In this document: positions 36,001 to 43,045 of the stretch, piece by piece
Layout: each line of letters opens with the position of its first letter
Numbering within the stretch: position 1 is the first letter of the stretch
NCBI GenBank assembly: GCA_029215795.1
Contig: JARDYH010000001.1
Location: 397,085,154-397,149,153 of the forward strand
Direction: 5' to 3'
DNA: 64,000 bases
Source of the DNA: Anniella stebbinsi
Taxonomy: Eukaryota; Chordata; Lepidosauria; Squamata; Anniellidae
The notes under the pieces: generated by a model
The model's database searches: none
The model's input: the letters and a program-made list of their open reading frames with translations, nothing else
Told to the model about the DNA's origin: nothing
Program-made: the position numbers and the translations under genes

Positions 36001-39000
36001 GTTTCAGTCAGAGCCAGCCAGAACTGTTAATGAGCTATTCATTAATGAGCCATTTTGGGGGATAGGGTTCAGCACCTTGGATATTTCATTCAGAGTTCTG
36101 GCTGGTTCTGACAAACCCAGAATGGACTCTCAGCCCCACCGAAATCAGAGCTACCAGCCTCCACTAAATAGATACAATTTACTTTTTTCTGCTGCATTCT
36201 GCTATTTATCCTTTTTTTTATTGTTCTCACAGTGTGCCAGATTGATTTTTCATTATTGATTTTTCATTATTGGTTTCCCCTCCCCCCCATTACGGTTAGC
36301 TACTTTGGGGACCTTTTCAATAGAGAGGCAGGGCAGCTGTGAATTCAGTCACTGAAAAGAATAGATGGACGCACAGATGAAATGCACAAGCTAACGTATT
36401 TTATTGGGCAAGTGGGAATGAATTGGCCGGGTCAGACGTGGCTAGGATGACCTACTCACCCCACCAGTCCAATTGGCAGTCGCTTTTTCAGAAGAGAAAG
36501 TAGCCAGCCGCCAAATTAAAAGAGCTAAACTATGTACCCATAGAAAGCATGCGGCACAGTCCTCCTGGTCTGGTTCATGGTTTTGGAATGCAAATGGGAA
36601 ACTGTATATTAGGAATAAAAAAGACAGGAAGAAAGAAAGAAAGCAGCACCTAGAACATAATAAAGTAGCAAGTCCCAGAGAAAGGTGGGCTAGAAATGCT
36701 ACCTGAAATGCTAGCTTTCTATGGATGGAGAGTTTTGATGCTAGGAAATTGTTCAATTGTGGTACAGTCCAGGGAGGGCTATATCCTACATGAATGGGCC
36801 TGTTCTAACGACACGTTAAGCCACGGTTAGGCCGCTAACCCTTTTGCAGCAAACGCTTAGTGAGTGTGTTTAAACCGTGGTTATGTAGCCACCATGTTTA
36901 GGAATGGTTCACACAACACACGAAGCCATAATGTTTAGCTTAAAATGCTTAACCACCGTGGCTTATTATGTCCTCTGAACAGGGTCAAATTCTCCTCACT
37001 TTTTTCTGACATTTTTCTGATTTTGATCACTGTAGGCGTCCCAAATGGAGGACAAAGTCATTGAATTTCTTTCTTTCCTCCTTTTCTCCCTTCATTCCTT
37101 ATTTATTTATTTATTTCTTCTCTCTCTCTTCTTTTCTTTCTTTCTTTCTTTCCTTCCTTCTTTCCTTATTCATTCATTTATTTATTTATTTATTCTCTCT
37201 CTCTCTTGCTTCCTTTTTTCCTTCTTTCCTTCCTTCCTTCCTTCCTTCCTTTCCTCCCTTCCTCCCTTCTTTATTTTTTCTTTCTTTCTTTCTTTCTTTC
37301 TTCTCTCTCTCTGCCTTCCCCCCTCTCTCTCCCAGCACATACGCATAATTGCACTTTTGCTGGGAACGTGGGCCTGCAAATAGTTTAATGCTGGCTCAGT
37401 CACTTCTCTGGTAACTCCTCACACGTAGATAGTTTCTCCACCACCATCCCACACACACACCATATGCCCAATTTGACCCAGTGTTTCTTTTCTAGAGCCC
37501 TCAGCCGTAGACCGTCACCGGCAACAAATTGCTCACACACGTGCTGTTTTTGGTGGAAGAGAGATGGGCCAATGGCATCTCGTGTGTGTGTGTGTGTGTG
37601 TGTAAATTACGCAATATTTTATTTTGCTTTGACCTGGGCTGAGAGTTAATTCCGTTGCGTGTTCTCCAGTTTGTGCACATCATAAAGGCAGAACACGTAT
37701 CCGCTATTTCCCTGGGGATCCATTGTGCTACTGCAGCTGGGTCTCTGTGTGTGGAATCAAGGATGCTTCCAGACACGGCTTGTATTGTGCAATAGCCCTG
37801 CATCATTGACAGGTTTCTACGGGGGTCCGGATCGCAATGAGCACTGACAGTTAAAAGACATCTTGGCAGCTGTTCCATAAATTCCTCCTTAGCAGTTTTT
37901 TGGGGGAGGGGGGAGAAATAAAGACAGACGAAGCTGTGTGAAAACACAGGAGGGTTAAATCGTGAAGATGATTTCATTTGGACTCCACATAAAATTCCAT
38001 GGACGAGGCAAGGTGATTGCATAACGAAGCCTCGCCCGGAAGCAAGCCGTGTTTTCCCAACGCTTCGTCCGGCTTTTTTTTCTTACCACCCAAAAGTCTG
38101 TGAAGCAGGGAAAACAGAACAGCTGCGCACGGCCCTTTGACTGGCCATGCTGGAACCCCCATGCAGACAGAGAGGGGCCATGACAGATCCGGCTTGAGGT
38201 CTCTCATCCAGCTTGAGGCGAGAGCGAAGACTCCGACACCGCCTTCCCCTGTCCCATGTTGCCCTGGCCTTTACTGCCACGTTCGGCTCTATAGAGGGCC
38301 GCATGGCCGGAAGAGGCGGCTGCAGGGCTCCAGCGTGAGCTCTGCAGCCAGGGAAGAAGAGGGGGGCAGCTGCTCTAGAGAGTCCTGCCAGCCGCTCTCT
38401 TGCTGAAGCAAATGCCCCGCGGCTGGCATGGCTCTCTATAGCACCCCCTGGAGGCTACAGTTGTGGGTCCTCCTGGTGGGAAAGTTGGGGGCACAATTCA
38501 CCGCTCCTCCCCTTCCACCCCTGAAGTAGGAGCCTCACCCTGCTTCATAGGTGGGTCGGCCCTGGGCCGCAGCTCAGTTGTGGAGCACCCGCGTGGCATG
38601 CAGAAGGTCCCAGGTTCGATCCCCGGCATCTCCAGGTAGTGCTGGAGAAACAAAAAACCAAAAGGAGGAGAGCATCCAAATCAGGACAAAAAAAAAGGGG
38701 GAGAAGCAGGTTCTCGGGATGCTAAAATACTTTATTTCCAAGCCCAATGCGTTTCGGCCTGTGTTGTTTTTTAAGGCCTTCTTCAGGGGGTTGATAAGAG
38801 ATGTCTGCAGAAATACTCCTAACAGGATGATAGTCTCCTACGATAATTACTGGCGACTGTAATTAGCCAGTAATTATTTCCACCAAAACATGCATAGGAT
38901 TACGTCCTAAGATGCTGTCGTTATTCTGCTTTCCAGACACTCTCCTGTCCAGATGGACAGGGTTGCTACAGTTCAATCCCCCATAGCACTATAAGGTAAT

Positions 39001-40527
39001 TGTAGCAATTGCCTCTCCCTCTTGAACTGGATTGATGCTGAGGATAGTGACCGCTTGTTTTATCTCCCTCACTGCTGCTTCTGCTGTTGTATTTACAAGG
39101 GAAGAAAAGAGGTTGGAGACGGGCAGGCACAACGAAGAGACTGCGGTCAGCTTTGGGCAGCGTGAGGATCTGTATCAGGAGCAAATGCAGTAGAAGGGGA
39201 AGAGGAACGGGGAGGCGGTTTGTTTGTTTTAAGCGAAATATATTTTCGTTTTGGGTGCAGAGCAAACCATCACATTTTGACATTAAAAAAAGAAAAAAAG
39301 GGGGGAGGGGAGAAAGAAATCTCTCCCAGAGGCACAGAGGGGGCGTTTTTTCGGGGATGGATGTTTTAATCCTTCATCTTCGCTTGCGATAAGCTCTTGA
39401 GCTCGGAAGAGTCAAATGAGGTAGCCCACTGGAGCCCGGCAGGCAGGCAGCAGCCGGGTTGCTGCACACACATACTGAATTGTGGAGCGGGGTTCTACTG
39501 CACAGTGGCTTGACGCCGGTTTAGCCCCCTGCGCCACGGATCCCCCAGATCCTTGGATCTCCTGGTCCATTCTGCAACTCGCTGTCTTTAAGGCGTAATA
39601 TTTGTCCGTCTTTCAGAACTGTATCCAGCCGGCGTCATCCTGATCATACCTGACATTTTATCCAGCCAGTGGCTGCTCTTTACCTTCCCATCTGCTGCCG
39701 TCCCCTCTTTTGGGGAGGCTTGATCACCATTCCTGTCTTGCTCAGGTGTAGCTAATCCAGATTTCCAAGTGGGAACTGCCGCAAAATACCGTGGTCTGGA
39801 ACAGGGATGTAGTGAAGTACTTTAAAGCAGGGATCTCCAATGCGGCACCCACAGGCACTTCCAATGGTACCCATGAATGGGTCCCCAACATGGTGGCAGC
39901 AATCACCCAATTCTTCCCCCTTTTAAATATATGCATGAAATGCATGCAGCTTTCTAACGTTTATACATTGGCTATACAAGTGGACCAAATATTCAAAACA
40001 GTATCCATATGAAGGTGGCATCTATACTGCTCAGGTCTCCTTGAACTGTTTTGGGGTTGTTGTTCTTTCTTTTTTCTTCCTGTATGTTTTTTCCTATTTT
40101 TTTTAACTTCTACGAACCTCAAAGTTTCCCCAAGTCCACTGATGCCTCCATCTTGTGTGTGGGTGATGCCATTTTGGCTACAAAGGGTTCATGCTTGGAA
40201 AATAATTTCCTTACATCAGAACACTCTGAGTGGATTTTCCGAAGCCGAGAAAAGTCTGTTCGGAGCAAAGCCAGGTCCCAGACCTCCCACCCACCCCCAT
40301 ACAGAGAAAGCAAAGGATGCTTTGGGGGGGGGACGTTTCTGAAGGCTCTGCAGGCCGGTTCCCCATGCCCGATTTAGAAGGTCAGCTTTTGAATTTGCTG
40401 CAGCTGATTTAAAGATAATATATATATATATATATATATATATGGTGGATAAATTTTGATGCTGGTCAAAACCTACCATTTTCTCTCCTTTCTGCCTTAC
40501 CTATTTGCAGCATGTTCTTTGCAGTAA
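18766..40527 (+). CDS. ULK3: Serine/threonine-protein kinase ULK3, complete, 16 coding exons
   Basis: Exons: 18766-18870, 21153-21293, 22361-22481, 24105-24209, 25665-25808, 26443-26525, 28658-28813, 29336-29441, 30877-30917, 31684-31786, 32580-32644, 32745-32823, 33791-33831, 34661-34708, 35817-35883, 40511-40527 (TAA). The sum is 1422 nt, 473 aa; human ULK3 is 472. ULK3 phosphorylates GLI factors and binds SUFU in Hedgehog signalling, and acts in autophagy and, through ESCRT-III, in the abscission checkpoint. Visible: glycine loop LGSGTYATV (21-29), catalytic VAIK Lys45, HLDLKPQN (136-143, Asp138; Leu where most kinases have Arg), DFG 158-160, APE 182-184. Two MIT-type helical regions follow (about 286-350 and 375-446), then the C-terminal SCSLQ. 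The start is the ATG with good Kozak context that matches the family N-terminus. All exon phases agree. Confidence 0.97.
18991..19600 (+). repeat. ~102-bp tandem array, six units, ULK3 intron 1
   Basis: Units start with (G)CTGACTG...GATGATGGGAG at 18991, 19097, 19198, 19305, 19402 and 19503 (spacing 106, 101, 107, 97, 101). Each carries GGTGTAGTCTGG, a C-run and a GCGCCAGGTTAG block. Units diverge noticeably, so the array is not recent. Confidence 0.85.
19700..19830 (+). mobile_element. Truncated tRNA-derived SINE (family A)
   Basis: Shows the B-box region AGATTCAATTCCCGGC and the AGCTAGATGGACCAAGGGCC tail; the A box is lost. Confidence 0.6.
19869..20340 (-). mobile_element. One or two reverse LINE 3' ends
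   Basis: ATTTATATCCCGACTTTCTACC and, near 20100, TTTATATGCCGTCCGG are reversed LINE 3' UTR starts, each followed by A-rich degenerate sequence. Confidence 0.5.
20507..20897 (+). mobile_element. L2/CR1-group LINE 3' end with (AAT)n tail
   Basis: Same family and extent as 1692-2046: GGGAGAGGGCTTTGTCAGTGG through GGCGGGATAGAAATGTAATAAT. Confidence 0.8.
21935..22200 (-). mobile_element. Reverse LINE 3' end
   Basis: ATTTATTGTATTGTATTTG, then CCTTCCCGCTTTCTACTG and A-rich sequence ending with a LINE-like block. In ULK3 intron 2. Confidence 0.5.
22505..22710 (+). mobile_element. tRNA-derived SINE (family A), 23 bp after ULK3 exon 3
   Basis: B box GGTTTGATCCCTGG, body CAGCCAGTGTTGACAATACT, tail CTCAGTATAAAGCAGCATCC. 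It is unusually close to a splice donor (22482). Confidence 0.8.
22771..23190 (-). mobile_element. Reverse LINE 3' end with (TTA)n
   Basis: (TTA)n at 22771-22818, then TTTGTATCCCGCCTTTTGCC and the GAGTTCCAGAGCCTTGGAGC block of an RT tail. Confidence 0.7.
23728..23830. mobile_element. Fold-back element (TTTTGGCCTACAA type)
   Basis: Arms TTTTGGCCTACAACTCCCAT and GATGGGAGTTGTTGGCCAAA. Sister of 7610-7702. Confidence 0.8.
24490..24680. repeat. Degenerate minisatellite, AAGGCAAAG units
   Basis: Repeats of AGCAAGGCAAAGTTC / CCAGTAAGGCAAAG at 30-40 bp spacing. The flanking 24680-24960 may be part of a minus-strand LTR-like sequence, but I cannot define ends. Confidence 0.6.
26061..26270. mobile_element. 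210-bp fold-back element, CAGTGGAG ends (copy 1)
   Basis: Ends CAGTGGAGTCTGGTGGCTCC and GGAGCCGCCAGCCTCCACTG, with an interior second inverted pair (GAACTCTATAGGAGCT / AGCTCCTTTAGAGTTC). The CAGTG terminus suggests hAT. Relatives: 28857-29042, 33085-33183, 35950-36170, 50908-51000. Confidence 0.8.
26410..26433 (+). repeat. (TG)n tract at ULK3 exon 6 acceptor
   Basis: About 12 TG units end just before CTTCTCTAG, the last bases of intron 5, so the repeat occupies the usual polypyrimidine/branch region of the acceptor. Confidence 0.9.
27993..28452 (+). mobile_element. Probable solo LTR of a retroelement
   Basis: 460 bp starting TGTTGTGAGT and ending ACATGACA, flanked on both sides by CATAC (27988-27992 and 28453-28457). 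A CCATAAAAG TATA-like box lies near 28110. No coding remnants are attached. The right CATAC is also the start of a CATA microsatellite, so the duplication is suggestive only. Gypsy versus endogenous retrovirus cannot be told. Confidence 0.5.
28857..29042. mobile_element. Fold-back element, CAGTGGAG ends (copy 2)
   Basis: CAGTGGAGTCCAGTGGCTCTG at left and GAGCCACCAGCTTCCACTG at right, 43 bp after ULK3 exon 7. Confidence 0.75.
29700..30066 (+). mobile_element. L3-like LINE 3' end
   Basis: Plus-strand counterpart of 10520-10870, ending GGTCTGATCCAGCAGGGCTC. In ULK3 intron 8. Confidence 0.75.
30490..30726 (-). mobile_element. CR1 LINE 3' end
   Basis: GAATCATAGAATAGTGGAG through CACTCTGGGATGATCAAG, reverse orientation. 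In ULK3 intron 8. Confidence 0.85.
32039..32057 (+). promoter_or_regulatory. CTCF-like motif in ULK3 intron 10
   Basis: TTGGCCACCAGGGGGCGCAA is an excellent match to the CTCF core TGGCCACCAGGGGGCGC, in plus orientation. Intronic, with no coding role. Confidence 0.6.
32901..33080 (+). repeat. (GT)n(GA)n tract, about 180 bp
   Basis: GT units (32901-32934) pass into a long purine-only GA/GAAA stretch with short interruptions. In ULK3 intron 12. Confidence 0.95.
33085..33183. mobile_element. Half copy of the CAGTGGAG fold-back family
   Basis: Only the right half (TTGGATGGCTCC ... CAGTCTTCACTGG) remains, abutting the GA-rich tract. Confidence 0.65.
33270..33545 (+). mobile_element. CR1 tail fragment followed by L3-like tail fragment
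   Basis: 33270-33375 has GGTCTTCAAGGAGAG ... CTCTGTGATTCTG (CR1 end). 33449-33545 has CTGGACTAGATGGACCC ... GGTCTGATCCAGCAGGGC (L3-like end). Confidence 0.55.
34125..34425 (+). mobile_element. CR1 LINE 3' end
   Basis: GAGGATGATCAGGGTGCAAG through CTCTACCATTCTATGATT, plus orientation. In ULK3 intron 13. Confidence 0.85.
34864..35565. mobile_element. Two ACTACAACTCC-type fold-backs with L3-like scraps between
   Basis: Fold-backs at about 34864-35010 and 35420-35565 (arms TTTGGACTACAACTCC / AAAGCCCAAAACATCTGG and relatives). L3-like LINE ends lie near 35115-35220 and 35325-35420, and another at 35660-35780. Confidence 0.55.
35950..36170. mobile_element. Diverged CAGTGGAG-family fold-back (copy 4)
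   Basis: Contains GTGAATCCATTCAGGGTTTC and the opposed GAACCAGCC-type arms, ending ACCAGCCTCCACT. In ULK3 intron 15, about 70 bp after exon 15. Confidence 0.6.
36796..36985. mobile_element. Palindromic element, GGGCCTGTTC ends
   Basis: Ends GGGCCTGTTCTAACGACACG and GTCCTCTGAACAGGGTC are imperfect inverted repeats around AACCGTGGTTA-type palindromes. Confidence 0.65.
37060..37335 (+). repeat. 275-bp pyrimidine-rich tract (CTTT/CCTT/TTTA)
   Basis: Almost uninterrupted T and C in tetranucleotide arrays on the sense strand of ULK3 intron 15. Confidence 0.95.
38436..38456 (-). promoter_or_regulatory. CTCF-like motif in ULK3 intron 15, reverse orientation
   Basis: On the minus strand the sequence reads GCCTCCAGGGGGTGCTATAG, a reasonable CTCF-type match. 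Its orientation faces the plus-strand motifs at 18.6 and 32.0 kb. Confidence 0.35.
38653..38800. repeat. Shared interspersed repeat, copy 2
   Basis: Same block as near 16985, here followed by GCGTTTCGGCCTG and AAGGCCTTCTTCAGG, an inverted pair. It directly abuts a truncated SINE head (38566-38645). Confidence 0.6.
40416..40442. repeat. (TA)n microsatellite before the ULK3 last exon
   Basis: About 13 TA units ending some 70 bp before the final ULK3 acceptor. Confidence 0.9.
40511..40527 (+). CDS. ULK3: ULK3 terminal coding exon, 17 coding bases
   Basis: The sequence after CTATTTGCAG completes the split Ser codon and encodes Cys-Ser-Leu-Gln-stop, which fits the family C-terminus. It lies 4.6 kb beyond the previous exon, so gene finders could easily miss it. 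The acceptor and phase (1) fit. Confidence 0.88.
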
Positions 40528-40823
40528 TCCATATGCCTGGATAGCGCCCGGTGGGTTCAGCGCCTCAAACCAGGGAGCAACGGACAATCCTCCAGCCCTA
40601 CCTGGACACGGTTTACGCAGCAGGGATTTTCGGCCATTGGTATGGGATGCCGTTTGCTCACTCAATGCACACGCGCTCGGAGCAAACGTGATTAAGCGTG
40701 AGGCTGTGTAAAGTGCTGTTATTTGTACAGTGTAATTTATTTCTATCCTGTGCGTCGTAAAATTTAATTTTCTTGGCCAGTGTTAAGCAACCGTAGAAGC
40801 TTTAAAAAGCATTTAATTACAGG

Positions 40824-40829
40824 ATTAAA
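40824..40829 (+). terminator. ULK3: Candidate ULK3 poly(A) signal (ATTAAA variant)
   Basis: ATTAAA lies 297 bp after the stop codon in AT-rich sequence. A canonical AATAAA at 41128-41133 is the alternative, just before the hAT-like element. Confidence 0.4.
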
Positions 40830-41196
40830 GCTCAGGGCAGTTACAAACCCTTTCCACGTAATGTATAGTATAAAATCGAGGTAAGGGATTTAAGTTTGAT
40901 TGTGCCAAAAGGTACAGTATCAAACTGGTGGAGTTTTAGGGACTCTGATGCCAAGGTGGGGACAGAATACCTTAATGTCTTTGTCTACAAACTGCTTACT
41001 AATTTATTCTACTGTGGGGAGTGTGCTTATTGTATCAAGCTGACAGGGGAAGGGGCAAAAAAATCGTGCCGCCCTATCCGGCCATCGCTATCCAAAAGAA
41101 CAGAAGTAGTTAATTCTACTTTGAAGAAATAAAGGGCACGTGGACTGAGATGGAGGAGGAAATTGCTGCAGTTACGTCATCAACGGTGGTTATTGC

Positions 41197-41669
41197 TAGG
41201 GCTGTGACCGGAGGCGGATCCCGAATCCAGAGCAGATCGGGCCCAGATTGGATCCGCAATCTGCTCTGAGTCCGTGCAGAGCCCTTCCTCCTGCTCTCTC
41301 CCGCTTTCTCCTTCCCTCCCCACAATTGCCCTGCTTACTTGCAGCCTCCTCCGTGTCGTCTCGCATCGTCCTGCCTCCTCGCTGTGGGCCGCTGCATTTC
41401 CTGGTCGCGGTGGATGATGACGTCACCCGCCACGACCAGGAAATGCGGCGGCAGGATGATGGTGGAGGAGGCAGCAGGTAAGCAGGGTGATGGGAGGGAG
41501 GGAGGGAGGGAGGGAGGGAGGGAGGAGGGAGGGAGGGAGTGGGGAGAGTGGGAGGGAGGGCTCTGCACAGACCAGGAGCGGATCCAGATCCAAGGCAGAT
41601 CGGATCGGGCCCAATCTGGACCTCCCAGATCAGGATCCAGATCGGATCGGGGGTCCGTACACAGCCCTA
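41197..41669. mobile_element. 473-bp GC-rich fold-back hAT-like element with perfect 8-bp duplication
   Basis: Ends TAGGGCTGTG / CACAGCCCTA. Exact 8-bp flanks GTTATTGC at 41189-41196 and 41670-41677. Arms rich in GGATC/GATCGG motifs, a central inverted pair CATTTCCTGGTCGCGG / CCACGACCAGGAAATG around TGATGACGTCA, and a (GGGA)n expansion in the right arm. No transposase. Confidence 0.85.
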
Positions 41670-41699
41670 GTTATTGCTGCCTGAAGCAAATGTTTCTCT

Positions 41700-43045
41700 G
41701 GCTCAGTTCAGACAACACACAACGGTTGAGTTTTTAGGAGGTACTCCCCACACAACATGTTCTAACTCCACTGTTGTGTGACTGTCGGCTACCGTGGAGT
41801 TGAGTAAAATCCATCGAGAAGTTTGATTAACAGTTCCTCCACCCTTTCTCCTCCTCCAGTCCTCCCGATAGTATCCCATCAGCCATTGCTGCGAAAAAAT
41901 GATCCCTGCGGCTCTCCTAGAGCGGTGCTCCCTCCTTTTACTGCTCTTGCCAGAGAAACAAACTTAAAAGTGATCTTGATAGACTGGAGCCCTGGGCTGA
42001 AAACAACTGAATGAAACTGAATAGGTATAAATGCCAAATTCTACGCCTAGAAAAAAAAACCCAAATGCACAGTTACAAGATGGGGGATACTTGGCTCAGC
42101 AATACAACAAGCGAGAAAGGTCTTGGAATTGTTATATATCACAAGCTGAATATGTGCCAACAGTGTGATGTGGCTGCAAGAAAGCAAATACTATTTTGGG
42201 CTGCATTAATAGAAGTATAGCTTCCAAAACGTGCGAGGTACTGGTTCCCCTCTATTCAGCAATGGTTAGGCCCCATCTTGAGTATTGCGTCCAGCTCTGG
42301 GCACCACACTTCAAGAAGGATGCAGACAAGCTGGAAGGGGGTTCAGAGGAGGGCAATGAGGATGATCAGGGGTCTGGAAACAAAGCCCTATGAGGAGAGA
42401 CTGAAAGAACTGGGCATCTTTAGGCTGGAGAAGAGAAGATTGAGGGGGAGACATGATAGCACTCTTCAAATACTTGAAAGGTTGTCCCACAGAGGAGGGC
42501 CAGGATCTCTTCTTGATCAACCCAGAGTGCAGGACATGGAATAATAGGCTCAAGTTACAGAAAGCCAGATTCCGGCTGGACATCAGGAAAAGCTTCCTGA
42601 CTGTTAGAGCAGTACGACAATGGAACCAATGACCTAGGGAGGTTGTGGGCTCTCCCACACTAGAGGCTTTCAAGAAGCAGCTGGACAGCCATCTGTCTGG
42701 GATGCTTTAAGGTGGATTCCTGCATTGAGCAGGGAGTTGGACTCGATGGACTTATAGGCCCCTTCCAACTCTACTATTCTATGACTTATGAACCATGTAG
42801 CCAGTGGGAAATGTCAACGCAATGGAGAACTCCATGGAGCCCGCCACACAACACGCAACAGAAGGCTTGTGCAGGAACTCTCCTCTGCACAGCATGGATA
42901 TTCTGCGTGGAGTGTTTTTTTAAAAAAAACCTCCACCGTTGCGTGGAGTTTTCCCGCCAGAAAACACATTTCTCAACGGTGTTGTAAAAACTCCACCGTG
43001 GAGTTCTAAAACCACCATTGAGAAACGTGTTGTCTGAACTGAGCC
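41700..43045. mobile_element. 1.35-kb terminal-inverted-repeat element carrying a CR1 insertion
   Basis: Ends GGCTCAGTTCAGACAACACA and GTTGTCTGAACTGAGCC. 3-bp flanks TCT on both sides (41697-41699, 43046-43048). A 3-bp duplication fits PIF/Harbinger-type transposition. A 226-bp relative lies at 60468-60693. The middle is occupied by a CR1 LINE; without it the element is about 0.5 kb and non-coding. Confidence 0.75.
41945..42786 (+). mobile_element. CR1 LINE 3' half with RT C-terminus and 3' UTR
   Basis: Degenerate translation shows [35 protein letters not shown] and [19 protein letters not shown], the standard CR1 ORF2 tail, followed by the CR1 3' UTR ending TCTACTATTCTATGA. It is frame-broken, so inactive. 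Confidence 0.9.

Larger units (their letters stand above)
18871..40510 (+). other. ULK3: ULK3 introns: repeat content overview
   Basis: Intron 1 holds a 102-bp tandem array, a SINE and LINE tails. Intron 2 holds a reverse LINE tail (about 21930-22200). Intron 3 holds a SINE, a LINE tail and a fold-back. Intron 4 holds a minisatellite. Intron 5 holds a CAGTGGAG-ended fold-back. Intron 6 holds a solo LTR-like element; about 26.5-27.9 kb is unclassified. Intron 7 holds a fold-back. Intron 8 holds L3-like and CR1 tails. Intron 10 holds a CTCF-like site. Intron 12 holds a GT/GA tract plus fold-back, CR1 and L3-like fragments. Introns 13-14 hold a CR1 tail and fold-backs. The 4.6-kb intron 15 holds fold-backs, a 275-bp pyrimidine tract, a SINE stub and a TA repeat, with 37.6-38.5 kb repeat-poor. 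Confidence 0.65.

Noticed and set aside
37494..37582. Exon-like segment TTTCTTTTCTAG|AGCC... to CTC|GTGTGT in ULK3 intron 15
   Set aside because: Joined to exon 15 (phase 1) it makes an immediate TAG, and its donor is just a GT repeat.
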